A stretch of 64,000 nucleotides of DNA, taken from the NCBI GenBank assembly GCA_051657715.1, contig JBOFLF010000015.1, positions 30,590 through 94,589 of the forward strand, in the 5' to 3' direction. The first letter of the stretch is position 1; every line of letters begins with the position of its first letter. The notes under the pieces are model-generated. The model saw only the letters and a program-made list of their open reading frames with translations, ran no database searches and was not told the DNA's origin. The stretch comes from JBOFBH01 sp051657715 (GTDB taxonomy: Bacteria; Actinomycetota; Actinomycetes; Actinomycetales; Angustibacteraceae). The position numbers and the translations under genes were made by a program. This document shows, in pieces, positions 41,689 to 50,318 of the stretch.

Positions 41689-42852
41689 ATGACCCACCGG
41701 ATCCCGCATCGCCTCGGCGTGGACCTGGTCGGACGTCGGGTCGTGGTGCGCCGCCGATTGTCCGACGGCGCACCCGGCCACCGGTTCGGCGATCTGCTCG
41801 GCGATCTGCTCGCCTGGGACGAACCTGCCGGTGTCGCCCGGGTGCGCACCCGGCACGGCGACGTCGAGGTGCTGATCGCCGACGTGGTGGCCGGCAAGCC
41901 TGTCCCGCCACCGCCACGGCGCCGGCCCGCGGCACACCGGACGATCGGCTGGGCGCAGCTGGAACGGCTCGCCGCTGCCGGGTGGCGACCGCTCGACCTG
42001 GACTGGCTGGGCGAGCCTGGATCCGGGTGGCAGTTGCGGGCGGCCGAGGGGTTCACCGGCCGGGCTAACTCGGCGCTCGCCGTCGGCGACCCGGGAGTCG
42101 AGGTCGCCACGGCGGCCGAGCTGGTGGACACCTGGTACCGCCGACGCCGCCTGCGACCTCGCATCGCGGTGCCGTGGCCGGCGAGCGCGGTGATGCTGCC
42201 GGACCGTGCCCGGGATCACGGTCCCGATCGCGAGCTACGCGACCGCGGCTGGCAGCTTGACACCCCCACCCTGGTGATGACGGCGGCGCTGCACGAGGTG
42301 GCCGCGTCAGTGACCACCCGGAGCGGATCCCTCCCCTCCCACAGTCTCACCCTGCACATCGACGACGAACCGGACGACGCGTGGTGCCGTCTCTACCAGT
42401 ACCGCGACCAGGCGTTGCCGTCGGTAGCTCGCACGCTGCTGCTGTCCGCCCCGCGCCAGGCGTTCGTCTCCGTGCGGGCACCGGACCGGACGCGCGAGCT
42501 GGCCCGCACGCATGTCGCCGCTCATCTGCCAGACCGCGACACAGCAGCGGGCGACTGGCCGACCCCTGCCAGCGGTACGGTCGCCGTCGCGCGGGTGGCC
42601 AGCGCCCACGGCTGGTCAGGGATCACCGCGATGCACGTGGCGCCGTCCCACCGCCGTCGCGGGCTGGCCCAGGCGGTGATCGGCGCCGCAGCCGAGTGGG
42701 CACTGGCTCGTGGCGACCGCTACGCGTACCTGCAGGTGGCTGAGCGCAACGCTGCGGCCCGCGCTCTTTACCATTCGGTGGGTTTCGCCGACCACCACGG
42801 CTACCACTACCGGCTGGCCCCACGAACATCGGTGACCCACGAACATCGGTGA
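41689..42852 (+). CDS. GNAT-family N-acetyltransferase with N-terminal extension
   Basis: This 387-residue protein starts at ATG 41689 with GGGGAGGG upstream. The first 65 residues form a compact SH3-like region with (R-L-S-D-G-A-P-G-H-R-F-G-D-L-L-G-D-L). The C-terminal 110 residues are a GNAT domain with the acetyl-CoA loop H-V-A-P-S-H-R-R-R-G-L-A-Q-A and the closing A-R-A-L-Y-H-S-V-G-F. The middle resembles a degenerate second GNAT half. The substrate is unknown. The last residues (S-V-T-H-E-H-R) come from a 17-base duplication that moved the stop codon. It diverges from the ferredoxin gene. Confidence 0.85.
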   Translation: MTHRIPHRLGVDLVGRRVVVRRRLSDGAPGHRFGDLLGDLLAWDEPAGVARVRTRHGDVEVLIADVVAGKPVPPPPRRRPAAHRTIGWAQLERLAAAGWRPLDLDWLGEPGSGWQLRAAEGFTGRANSALAVGDPGVEVATAAELVDTWYRRRRLRPRIAVPWPASAVMLPDRARDHGPDRELRDRGWQLDTPTLVMTAALHEVAASVTTRSGSLPSHSLTLHIDDEPDDAWCRLYQYRDQALPSVARTLLLSAPRQAFVSVRAPDRTRELARTHVAAHLPDRDTAAGDWPTPASGTVAVARVASAHGWSGITAMHVAPSHRRRGLAQAVIGAAAEWALARGDRYAYLQVAERNAAARALYHSVGFADHHGYHYRLAPRTSVTHEHR

Positions 42853-42854
42853 CC
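42821..42854. repeat. 17-base direct duplication at the GNAT stop codon
   Basis: CACGAACATCGGTGACC is present at 42821-42837 and again at 42838-42854. Because 17 is not a multiple of three, the first copy reads through and the second copy supplies the TGA in another frame. Confidence 0.95.
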
Positions 42855-42912
42855 CACGGCACTGGACAGCACCGACTGCTCGGCTGAGTCGGGCACTCGT
42901 GCTGTACGAGCG

Positions 42913-43443
42913 TCAGGTGAGCCGGGAGTAGCCGCCGCGGTGGTACAGCAACGCGGCTCCCGATGCATCAGGGAGATCAACCGACAGCACCTCACCCACC
43001 ACGATGCCGTGGTCCCCAGCCGGGTGGACATCGGTGGTCCGGCACTCCAGGCCCGCAAGCGCCCCGTCTATCAGGGCCGCACCGGTCAACCCGCCCCGGT
43101 GGTGCGGCACCCGATCGAGCTGACCGTGCAGTGGTCGGCCCCTGGTGGCCAGCCACTCGGCGACAGCGCGGTGCGCGTGATCCAGCACCGACACCGTCCA
43201 CTCCCCCGCCTCGATGATCGCGTCGTGGAACCTGGCGTCGCGCTCCACGCACACCAGGACCAGCCGCGGCTCGAGGGACACCGAGGTGAACGCGTTGGCG
43301 GTCATCGCATGGTCGACCCCGCCGACCCGCGTGGCCACCACGGTGATGCCGGTGGCGAACCTGCCGAGGGCGCGTCGGAACTCGGCCACGTCTACGGCGT
43401 CCGGCTCGGCGGACGTGAGACGAGCACCAGCGAGATCGGCCAC
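42913..43443 (-). CDS. Flavin reductase-like FMN-binding protein
   Basis: This 176-residue split-barrel protein has F-R-R-A-L-G-R-F-A-T-G-I-T-V-V-A-T and M-T-A-N-A-F-T-S-V-S-L-E-P-R-L-V-L-V-C-V, the flavin-binding segments of the FMN reductase (HpaC/DIM6-NTAB) family. Such proteins supply reduced flavin to two-component monooxygenases or act on small substrates. No monooxygenase partner is adjacent. It is divergent from the metE leader region. Confidence 0.85.
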   Translation of the reverse strand: MADLAGARLTSAEPDAVDVAEFRRALGRFATGITVVATRVGGVDHAMTANAFTSVSLEPRLVLVCVERDARFHDAIIEAGEWTVSVLDHAHRAVAEWLATRGRPLHGQLDRVPHHRGGLTGAALIDGALAGLECRTTDVHPAGDHGIVVGEVLSVDLPDASGAALLYHRGGYSRLT

Positions 43444-43561
43444 CTGATCATTGTCCCGTACTGCGCCCCCGACAGCCTCTCGACCTGCGGGTGGTCTGGA
43501 GCTGGTCCTCGGGCAGACGGCGCTGCGCCTTCCGGAGCTCCCCGCCTTCCTCCCGACGACC

Positions 43562-43567
43562 TATGCT
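43562..43567 (+). promoter_or_regulatory. Probable -10 of the metE riboswitch transcript
   Basis: TATGCT at 43562-43567 lies a few bases before the start of the riboswitch fold; the second riboswitch has TATAGT at the equivalent position. Confidence 0.4.
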
Positions 43568-43574
43568 CGTGGGC

Positions 43575-43762
43575 GCAGCTGGTTCGGCCTGCCTGCCAGG
43601 CGGGTCGTCGCAAGAGGGAACCCGGTGTAAGTCCGGGACTGCCCCGCAGCGGTGAGTGGGAACGACAGCTGTCATGAGCACTGGGGCGACCTGGGAAGCG
43701 ACGGCCAGTAGGTGCGAGCCGGTTCGGTTCGCGAGCCCATGAGTCCGAAGACCTGCCAGCGC
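43575..43762 (+). promoter_or_regulatory. Cobalamin riboswitch upstream of metE
   Basis: The conserved pieces of the cobalamin aptamer appear in order: GTCGCAAGAGGGAACCCGGTG, the GACTGCCCCGCAGCGGTGAG core, GGGAAGCGACGGCCAGTAGG (the B12 box) and GAGTCCGAAGACCTGCC closing the fold. The 466-base gap between the flavin reductase gene and metE is essentially this leader. Bound cobalamin should shut off B12-independent methionine synthase. The boundaries are approximate. The distance from the B12 box to the GTG is about 200 bases, which leaves room for an expression platform. Confidence 0.93.
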
Positions 43763-43908
43763 ACCGCGGCCACCCGGTCGCGGTGGTCCGTGACCTCGAG
43801 GGCGGGTCTGAGGCCGGTTCGACGCGTCGCCGGTGACGGCGCGCGCCCAGCCGTGCGTCACGTGCTCCCGTGGTCCGGACTCGGACCGAGCTCACGAGGA
43901 GCGAGCAC

Positions 43909-46251
43909 GTGACCAGCACCGACACCATTCCCTCAGCCACCATGCCCCCGCCGGCCGTCGGCGCCACCACCCTCGGGTGGCCGCGGGTGGGCCGCGACCG
44001 TGCGCTGAAGAAGCTCACCGAACGCCACTGGGCCGGCCGGATCAGCGGCACCGACCTCATCCGAGGGGCTGGTGAGCTGCGTCGCGATTCGCTCGCACTG
44101 CTACGCGACACCGGCCTGACCGAGGTGCCGTGCAACGACTTCTCGCTCTACGACCACGTGCTCGACACCGCGTGCCTGGTCGGCGCGATCCCGACCCGGC
44201 ACCGCGGGATCGGCGGCGCCCGGCCGGGGACGACGAGCGAGGCGGGACTGGCCGGGTACTTCGCGATGGCCCGCGGCACCGACGCGGTGGCCCCGTTGGA
44301 GCTGACGAAGTGGTTCGACACGAACTACCACTACCTGGTGCCGGAGCTTGGCCCCGACAGCACGTTCAGCCTGGACCCGGCCAAGCCGCTGGCCGAGCTC
44401 GCGCTCGCCCGCGCCGAGGGTGTGACGGCGCGACCGGTCCTGGTCGGGCCGGTCACGTTCCTGCTGCTCGCCAAGGCCGCACCGGACGCCGATCCCGGAT
44501 TCGAGCCGCTGTCCCTGCTCGAGAACCTGCTGCCGGTTTACACCGAGCTGCTTGGCCGACTGCAGGCGGCCGGGGCCGCCTGGGTGCAGCTGGACGAACC
44601 GGCGTTGGTGCAGGACCAGCCACCTGCCGTCCTGGACGCCGCTCGCCAGGCCTACGACCGGCTCGGCGGGCTCACCGCCCGGCCGAAGCTGCTCGTCGCG
44701 AGCTACTTCGACGTTCTCGGTGCGGCGCTGCCGGTACTGCGCGGGACGCCGGTCGACGGGCTCGCACTAGACCTCACCGGCCCAGCGGCCGGCAACCTCG
44801 AGGCGCTCGCTGAGGCCGGGTCGTTGCCGGGCAAGCGGCTCGTGGCCGGGGTGATCGACGGCCGCAACATCTGGGTGAACGACCTGCGCTCGTCGCTGTC
44901 TGCGCTCGCCACGCTGCTCGGGATGGCCGAGGAGGTCGTCGTCGCGCCGTCCTGCTCGCTGCTGCACGTGCCGCTCGACGTCACCGTCGAGGCTGATATC
45001 GAGCCGCGGCTGGCGAGCTGGTTCGCGTTCGCGCGGCAGAAGGTCGAGGAGACCGTCGTGCTGGCCCGCGGGTTGAACGCCGGGGTGGACGCGATCCGCG
45101 ACGAACTGGCCTGCAACGAGACGGCGCTGGCCGCCCGGTCATGCTCGCCGATCACGTCCGTGCCGGCCGTCCGGGCGCGGATGGCGACCGTGACCGCGGA
45201 CGACACGCGGCGCAGGGCGCCCTACCCGGACCGGGCTCGCGCCCAGCGGGAGCGGTTGGCGCTGCCGCCGTTGCCGACGACGACGATCGGGTCGTTCCCG
45301 CAGACGGCGGCGCTGCGGGAGTCCCGATCGGCACTGCGGCGCGGCGAGATCGACGCGGCGAGCTACCAGGCCCGGATGCGCGCGGAGATCGAGCACGTGA
45401 TCGGGCTGCAGGAACGGCTCGGCCTCGACGTCCTCGTGCACGGGGAGCCGGAGCGCAGCGACATGGTGCAGTACTTCGCCGAGCAGCTCGACGGGTTCCT
45501 CGCCACCCAGCACGGCTGGGTGCAGTCGTACGGGACGCGGTACGTCCGGCCGCCGATCGTCGTCGGCGACGTGTCCCGGCCGGAGCCGATGACCGTGGCG
45601 TGGGCGACCTACGCCCAGACGCTGACCGAACGACCGGTCAAGGGCATGCTCACCGGACCGGTCACCCTGCTCGCCTGGTCCTTCGTGCGTGACGACCAGC
45701 CGCTCGCCGACACCGCGCGCCAGGTCGCCCTCACGTTGCGGGACGAGGTGGGTGACCTGGAGGCGGCCGGGATCGCGATCATCCAGGTCGACGAGCCCGC
45801 GCTCCGCGAGACCCTCCCGCTGCGCGTCACCGCCCGCGCGGACTATCTGCGGTGGGCAACGGAGGCGTTCCGGCTGGCCACGTCCGGCGTGCGCGACGAC
45901 ACCCAGATCCACACCCACATGTGCTACGCGGAGTTCGGCGACATCCTGCCGGCGATCATCGACCTCGACACCGACGTCATCTCGATGGAGGCGGCGCGGT
46001 CGCACATGGCGATCGCCGCCGACCTGTCGGCGGCGGCGTATCCGTCGGGCGTCGGCCCGGGCGTCTACGACATCCACTCGCCACGGGTGCCCCCGACCGA
46101 CGAGGTCACCGAACTGCTGCGCGCCGCCCTTGCGCACGTCCCGGCGGACCGCCTCTGGGTCAACCCGGACTGCGGCCTGAAGACCCGCACCGAGGACGAG
46201 GTGGTCCGCGCCCTGGAGCGGCTGACCGCAGCGGCGGCGACACTGCGCTAA
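43909..46251 (+). CDS. metE: Cobalamin-independent methionine synthase
   Basis: This protein of about 780 residues consists of two homologous barrel domains. The catalytic C-terminal half has H-T-H-M-C-Y (zinc-binding His and Cys) and N-P-D-C-G-L-K-T-R (second zinc Cys), with D-E-P-A-L-R-E between. The N-terminal half has G-W-P-R-V-G-R-D-R-A-L-K-K. It transfers a methyl group from 5-methyltetrahydrofolate triglutamate to homocysteine without B12. The GTG at 43909 follows GAGGA with good spacing. The leader holds a cobalamin riboswitch, so the enzyme is likely used only when B12 is scarce. Confidence 0.97.
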   Translation: MTSTDTIPSATMPPPAVGATTLGWPRVGRDRALKKLTERHWAGRISGTDLIRGAGELRRDSLALLRDTGLTEVPCNDFSLYDHVLDTACLVGAIPTRHRGIGGARPGTTSEAGLAGYFAMARGTDAVAPLELTKWFDTNYHYLVPELGPDSTFSLDPAKPLAELALARAEGVTARPVLVGPVTFLLLAKAAPDADPGFEPLSLLENLLPVYTELLGRLQAAGAAWVQLDEPALVQDQPPAVLDAARQAYDRLGGLTARPKLLVASYFDVLGAALPVLRGTPVDGLALDLTGPAAGNLEALAEAGSLPGKRLVAGVIDGRNIWVNDLRSSLSALATLLGMAEEVVVAPSCSLLHVPLDVTVEADIEPRLASWFAFARQKVEETVVLARGLNAGVDAIRDELACNETALAARSCSPITSVPAVRARMATVTADDTRRRAPYPDRARAQRERLALPPLPTTTIGSFPQTAALRESRSALRRGEIDAASYQARMRAEIEHVIGLQERLGLDVLVHGEPERSDMVQYFAEQLDGFLATQHGWVQSYGTRYVRPPIVVGDVSRPEPMTVAWATYAQTLTERPVKGMLTGPVTLLAWSFVRDDQPLADTARQVALTLRDEVGDLEAAGIAIIQVDEPALRETLPLRVTARADYLRWATEAFRLATSGVRDDTQIHTHMCYAEFGDILPAIIDLDTDVISMEAARSHMAIAADLSAAAYPSGVGPGVYDIHSPRVPPTDEVTELLRAALAHVPADRLWVNPDCGLKTRTEDEVVRALERLTAAAATLR

Positions 46252-46368
46252 GGGGTGCACGCCGCTCGTTGGCGTCCCGCTCGTCGGCGCCTCCACTCTG
46301 GCGTCGACGAGCGGTCTGCCCAACACGCCCACAACATCTGGTTCCCGATCCTGTTCGAAGATGCTGCA

Positions 46369-46374
46369 TATAGT
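46369..46374 (+). promoter_or_regulatory. -10 element of the nrdAB riboswitch transcript
   Basis: TATAGT at 46369-46374 is a near-consensus sigma-70 -10 box placed just before the riboswitch fold. No convincing -35 hexamer is visible at 17-18 bases. Confidence 0.5.
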
Positions 46375-46377
46375 GGT

Positions 46378-46592
46378 CGTGCGCTGGTTCGCTCACCCAT
46401 CCAGGGTGAGCGTCGCAAGAGGGAACCCGGTGAAATTCCGGGACTGCCCCGCAGCGGTGAGCGGGAACGACAGCCGTCAATCAGCACTGAGCCTGGCACT
46501 GCGAGCAGCAGGCCGGGCTTGGGAAGCGACGGCCGGTAGGAGCCGGGCGACACCTACGTCGTCGGCGAGCCCGCGAGTCCGAAGACCTGCCC
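46378..46592 (+). promoter_or_regulatory. Cobalamin riboswitch upstream of nrdAB
   Basis: The same aptamer blocks recur as at metE: GTCGCAAGAGGGAACCCGGTG, the GACTGCCCCGCAGCGGTGAG core, GGGAAGCGACGGCCGGTAGG and GAGTCCGAAGACCTGCCC, with slightly longer peripheral stems. It occupies most of the 490-base gap between metE and nrdA, ending about 150 bases before ATG 46742. B12 binding should repress the B12-independent class Ia reductase, as known for class I nrdAB in Streptomyces. A class II (B12-dependent) nrdJ is predicted elsewhere in the genome. Confidence 0.93.
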
Positions 46593-46741
46593 GCGCGCCG
46601 CACGCGTCCCCGCGTGCGGTCATCGGTCCGCGACCGCGAGGGACGGCGCGAGGACGTCACCGGCTGCGGATCCACCGCGACCGCAGGCCCCTCGCGTGCT
46701 CGACCTGGCGTCACGCCCGCCACCCGAACCCGAGGAGAGCC

Positions 46742-49162
46742 ATGTCGACGCTTGCCGTGACACCGCACCCCGAATCACCGCAACCTCCCAGCACCACCGC
46801 CTGGCCCGCGGAGCCTGTCGGGTCGACCGGTCCACGGCCGCAGATGATGGTCCGCAAGCGCGACGGACGCCTCGAACCGGTCGACGTCAACAAGATCGTC
46901 TGCGCTGTCGACCGGTGCGCGGGCGACCTGGACGCGGTCGACCCGATGCGGGTCGCGACCCGCACGATCAGCGGCCTGTACGACGGGGCGACGACCGTTG
47001 AGCTCGACCGCCTCTCGATCCGTACCGCGGCCGAGCTCGTCGGCGAGGAGCCGCAGTACTCCCAGCTCGCCGCCCGGCTGCTGGCCGCGCTGATCGACAA
47101 GGAGGTGCACGGCCAGGGCGTCGCCTCGTTCAGCCAGAGCATCTCGCTCGGCCACGCCCACGGTCTGATCTGCGACACCACGGCCGTCTTCGTCGCCGAC
47201 AACGCCCGCAAGCTGGACGACGCGATCGACCCCGACGCGGACCGGCGGCTGGAGTACTTCGGCCTGCGCACCGTCTACGACCGCTACCTGCTGCGGCACC
47301 CGACGAGTCGGCTGGTCACCGAGACGCCGCAGCATTGGCTGATGCGGGTCGCCTGCGGTCTGGCCCGCACCCCGGCCGAGGCGATCGAGCTGTACCGCCT
47401 CACCAGCTCGCTGGCCTACCTGCCGAGCTCACCGACGCTGTTCAACTCCGGCACCCGGCACCCGCAGATGTCCTCCTGCTACCTGCTGGACTCCCCGCGC
47501 GACGACCTCGACGGGATCTACGAGCGGTACGGCCAGATCGCGCGGCTGTCGAAGTTCGCCGGCGGGATCGGCGTCTCCTGGTCGCGGGTGCGGGGCCGCG
47601 GGGCGCTGATCCGCGGCACGAACGGCCACTCGAACGGGATCGTGCCGTGGTTGCGGACGCTCGACGCGTCCGTGGCCGCCGTCAACCAGGGCGGTCGCCG
47701 CAAGGGCGCGGCGTGCGTCTACCTCGAGCCGTGGCACCCCGACGTCGAGGAGTTCCTCGAGCTGCGCGACAACACCGGCGAGGACGCCCGGCGCACTCCC
47801 AACCTCAACCTCGCGCACTGGCTGCCCGACCTGTTCATGCGGCGGGTCACCGACGACGCTGTGTGGTCGCTCATTGACCCGTCCGACGTCCCGGAGCTGC
47901 CCGACCTGTGGGGCGAGGACTTCGACCGTGCCTACGAGGCGGCCGAGGCGGCCGGCCGGTTCGTCCGGCAGGTCAAGGCCCGCGACCTGTACAGCCGGAT
48001 GATGCGCACGCTGGCGCAGACCGGCAACGGCTGGATGACGTTCAAGGACGCCGCGAACCGCACCGGCAACCAGACCGCGCACCCGGGCAACGTGATCCAC
48101 CTGTCGAACCTGTGCACGGAGATCCTCGAGGTCAGCAGCGACGAGGAGACCGCCGTCTGCAACCTCGGCTCGGTGAACCTGCGCGCGCATGTCGACCCCG
48201 TCAGTACCGGCATGGACTGGCAGCGGTTGAGCGCCACGGTGCGCACCGCCGTCCGGTTCCTGGACCGGGTGATCGACATCAACTACTACCCGACCGACCA
48301 GGCGGCGGCGAGCAACCCCCGATGGCGCCCGGTCGGGCTCGGCGTCATGGGCCTGCAGGACGTGTTCTTCGCCCTGGACCTGCCGTTCGACGCCCCGCAG
48401 GCCCGCGAGCTGTCGACCCGGATCGCCGAGGAGATCTACCTGACGGCGCTGGAGACCTCGTGCCAGCTGGCCGCGGCGGACGGCCCGCACCCGGCGTACG
48501 ACCAGACCCGCGCCGCTCGCGGGCAGCTCCAGCCCGACCTGTGGGGCGACGCGCCGGTCACCCAGCACGATCGGTGGAAGGCGCTACGAGCCCGGATCGC
48601 CGAGCACGGCCTGCGCAACTCGCTGCTGATCGCGATCGCACCGACCGCGACGATCGCCTCGATCGCCGGCTGCTCCGAGTGCGTCGAGCCGCAGGTCTCC
48701 AACGTCTTCAAGCGCGAGACGCTGTCCGGGGAGTTCCTCCAGGTGAACGCGGCGCTGGTGGACCGGCTGAAACGGCTGGGGCTGTGGACCGACGACGTGC
48801 GCGCGCAGATCAAGCGCGCGGACGGCTCGATCCAGCAGGTCGCCGCGATCCCCGAGGACGTCCGGCGGGTGTTCCGCACCGCGTGGGAGCTGCCGCAGCG
48901 AGCGCTGATCGACCTGGCCGCGGGCCGTGGGCCGTTCGTGGACCAGAGCCAGTCGCTCAACCTATTCATGGCCACCCCCACGATCGGCAAGCTCTCCTCG
49001 ATGTACCTGTACGCCTGGCAGCAGGGGCTCAAGACCACGTACTACCTACGCTCGCGCCCGGCGACCAGAATCCAGCAGGCCACCGTGCCCGTCGGGCCGG
49101 CGGTCGAGGACGCCGTGGCCTGCTCGCTGGAGAACCCCGAGTCCTGCGAGGTGTGCCAGTGA
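46742..49162 (+). CDS. nrdA: Class Ia ribonucleoside-diphosphate reductase, large subunit
   Basis: This 806-residue protein has an N-terminal ATP-cone (about 35-125, V-R-K-R-D-G-R-L-E-P-V-D-V-N-K-I) and the ten-stranded catalytic barrel. Visible catalytic residues include S-S-C-Y-L-L-D-S (first redox Cys), N-L-C-T-E-I (thiyl Cys and Glu), A-V-C-N-L-G-S-V-N-L (second redox Cys), L-Y-A-W and the C-terminal thiol pair E-S-C-E-V-C-Q. It reduces ribonucleoside diphosphates to deoxynucleotides. GAGGAG precedes ATG 46742. It is translationally coupled to nrdB (4-base overlap) and controlled by a cobalamin riboswitch; the frame reading through that riboswitch is not coding. Confidence 0.96.
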   Translation: MSTLAVTPHPESPQPPSTTAWPAEPVGSTGPRPQMMVRKRDGRLEPVDVNKIVCAVDRCAGDLDAVDPMRVATRTISGLYDGATTVELDRLSIRTAAELVGEEPQYSQLAARLLAALIDKEVHGQGVASFSQSISLGHAHGLICDTTAVFVADNARKLDDAIDPDADRRLEYFGLRTVYDRYLLRHPTSRLVTETPQHWLMRVACGLARTPAEAIELYRLTSSLAYLPSSPTLFNSGTRHPQMSSCYLLDSPRDDLDGIYERYGQIARLSKFAGGIGVSWSRVRGRGALIRGTNGHSNGIVPWLRTLDASVAAVNQGGRRKGAACVYLEPWHPDVEEFLELRDNTGEDARRTPNLNLAHWLPDLFMRRVTDDAVWSLIDPSDVPELPDLWGEDFDRAYEAAEAAGRFVRQVKARDLYSRMMRTLAQTGNGWMTFKDAANRTGNQTAHPGNVIHLSNLCTEILEVSSDEETAVCNLGSVNLRAHVDPVSTGMDWQRLSATVRTAVRFLDRVIDINYYPTDQAAASNPRWRPVGLGVMGLQDVFFALDLPFDAPQARELSTRIAEEIYLTALETSCQLAAADGPHPAYDQTRAARGQLQPDLWGDAPVTQHDRWKALRARIAEHGLRNSLLIAIAPTATIASIAGCSECVEPQVSNVFKRETLSGEFLQVNAALVDRLKRLGLWTDDVRAQIKRADGSIQQVAAIPEDVRRVFRTAWELPQRALIDLAAGRGPFVDQSQSLNLFMATPTIGKLSSMYLYAWQQGLKTTYYLRSRPATRIQQATVPVGPAVEDAVACSLENPESCEVCQ

Positions 49163-50166
49163 CCACCCAGCGGCTGCTCGACCCCGGGCTCGACCTGACC
49201 TTGCGACCGATGCGGTACCCGCACTTCTTCGACCGGTTCAAGGACGCCATCAAGAACACGTGGACCGTCGAGGAGGTGGACCTGCACACCGACCTGGCCG
49301 ACCTGGGCAAGCTCAGCCCGGCCGAGCGGCACCTGGTGAACCGGCTGGTCGCGTTCTTCGCCACCGGCGACACGATCGTCGCCAACAACCTGGTGCTGAA
49401 CCTGTACCAGCACGTCAACGCACCCGAGGCGCGGCTGTACCTGTCCCGGCAGCTGTTCGAGGAGGCCGTGCACGTCCAGTTCTACCTGAACCTGCTGGAC
49501 ACCTACCTGCCCGACGAGCAGCAGCGGGCGCAGGCGTTCGCGGCGGTCGAGCACATCCCCTCGATCCGCCGTAAGGCCGAATTCTGCTTCCGCTGGATCG
49601 ACTCAATCGGCACGTTGGACCGGCTGGACACGGCCGCCGACCGCCAGGCGTTCCTGCTCAACCTGATCTGCTTCGCCGCCTGCATCGAGGGCCTGTTCTT
49701 CTACGGCGCCTTCGCCTACGTGTACTTCCTGCGCTCGCGGGGTTTGCTGCACGGACTGGCGTCGGGCACGAACTGGGTGTTCCGCGACGAGTCGATGCAC
49801 ATGGCGTTCGCGTTCGACGTCGTCGACACCGTGCGCCGCGAGCAGCCAGAACTGTTCGACGACGAGTTGTGGGCTCGGGTCCGCCAGATGCTCACCGAGG
49901 CGGTCGCCTGCGAGGTCGCGTTCGCCGAGGATCTGCTCGGACAGGGGGTGGCAGGCTTGTCGCTGGCCGACATGCGCGCCTACCTCGAGCACGTCGCCGA
50001 CCGACGCCTGGCCCTCCTGGGCCTCGACCCGGTCTACGGCTCGGCGAACCCGTTCGCGTTCATGGAGCTGCAGGACGTGCAGGAGCTGTCGAACTTCTTC
50101 GAGCGGCGTGTCTCGGCCTACCAGGTCGCCGTCGGGGGGTCGTTCGCCGCCGACGAGGACTTCTGA
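49159..50166 (+). CDS. nrdB: Class Ia ribonucleotide reductase small subunit (radical-generating)
   Basis: This 335-residue ferritin-like protein has the diiron ligands of R2: D in F-F-A-T-G-D-T-I-V, E and H in F-E-E-A-V-H-V-Q-F-Y, E in A-C-I-E-G-L-F-F-Y, and E and H in R-D-E-S-M-H-M-A-F. The tyrosine at the seventh position after the first Glu (E-A-V-H-V-Q-F-Y) sits where the radical tyrosine belongs, supporting class Ia over Ic. The C-terminus ends A-D-E-D-F, a plausible NrdA-docking tail. The GTG start overlaps the nrdA stop. A strong terminator hairpin follows immediately. Confidence 0.96.
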   Translation: MTTQRLLDPGLDLTLRPMRYPHFFDRFKDAIKNTWTVEEVDLHTDLADLGKLSPAERHLVNRLVAFFATGDTIVANNLVLNLYQHVNAPEARLYLSRQLFEEAVHVQFYLNLLDTYLPDEQQRAQAFAAVEHIPSIRRKAEFCFRWIDSIGTLDRLDTAADRQAFLLNLICFAACIEGLFFYGAFAYVYFLRSRGLLHGLASGTNWVFRDESMHMAFAFDVVDTVRREQPELFDDELWARVRQMLTEAVACEVAFAEDLLGQGVAGLSLADMRAYLEHVADRRLALLGLDPVYGSANPFAFMELQDVQELSNFFERRVSAYQVAVGGSFAADEDF

Positions 50167-50176
50167 CCGCTAGCGG

Positions 50177-50210
50177 TTCGGCGGGCGATCAGCAGTGATC
50201 GCCCGCCGAA
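50177..50210 (+). terminator. Strong terminator hairpin after nrdB
   Basis: TTCGGCGGGCGATCA (50177-50191), a GCAG loop, and TGATCGCCCGCCGAA (50196-50210) form a perfect 15-pair stem 10 bases after the nrdB stop codon. It likely terminates the nrdAB transcript. Confidence 0.85.
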
Positions 50211-50276
50211 CTTGCCAGTCAGCGACGGCACGGCGCCGCGGTCTCGACACGGCTACGAATGCCACGGCGAGTCAGG

Positions 50277-50318
50277 TGCCGTGGCGTCACTGCCGTGGCG
50301 TCACTGCCGTGGTGTCAC
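50277..50318. repeat. Three 14-base tandem repeats at the ftsH-like 3' end
   Basis: TGCCGTGG(C/T)GTCAC occurs at 50277, 50291 and 50305; the third copy contains the stop codon of the minus-strand FtsH-like gene. Confidence 0.9.

Noticed and set aside
46361..46741. 127-residue N-terminal extension of NrdA in the same open frame
   Set aside because: It lies across the cobalamin riboswitch, lacks NrdA homology, and the ATG at 46742 has a good ribosome-binding site.
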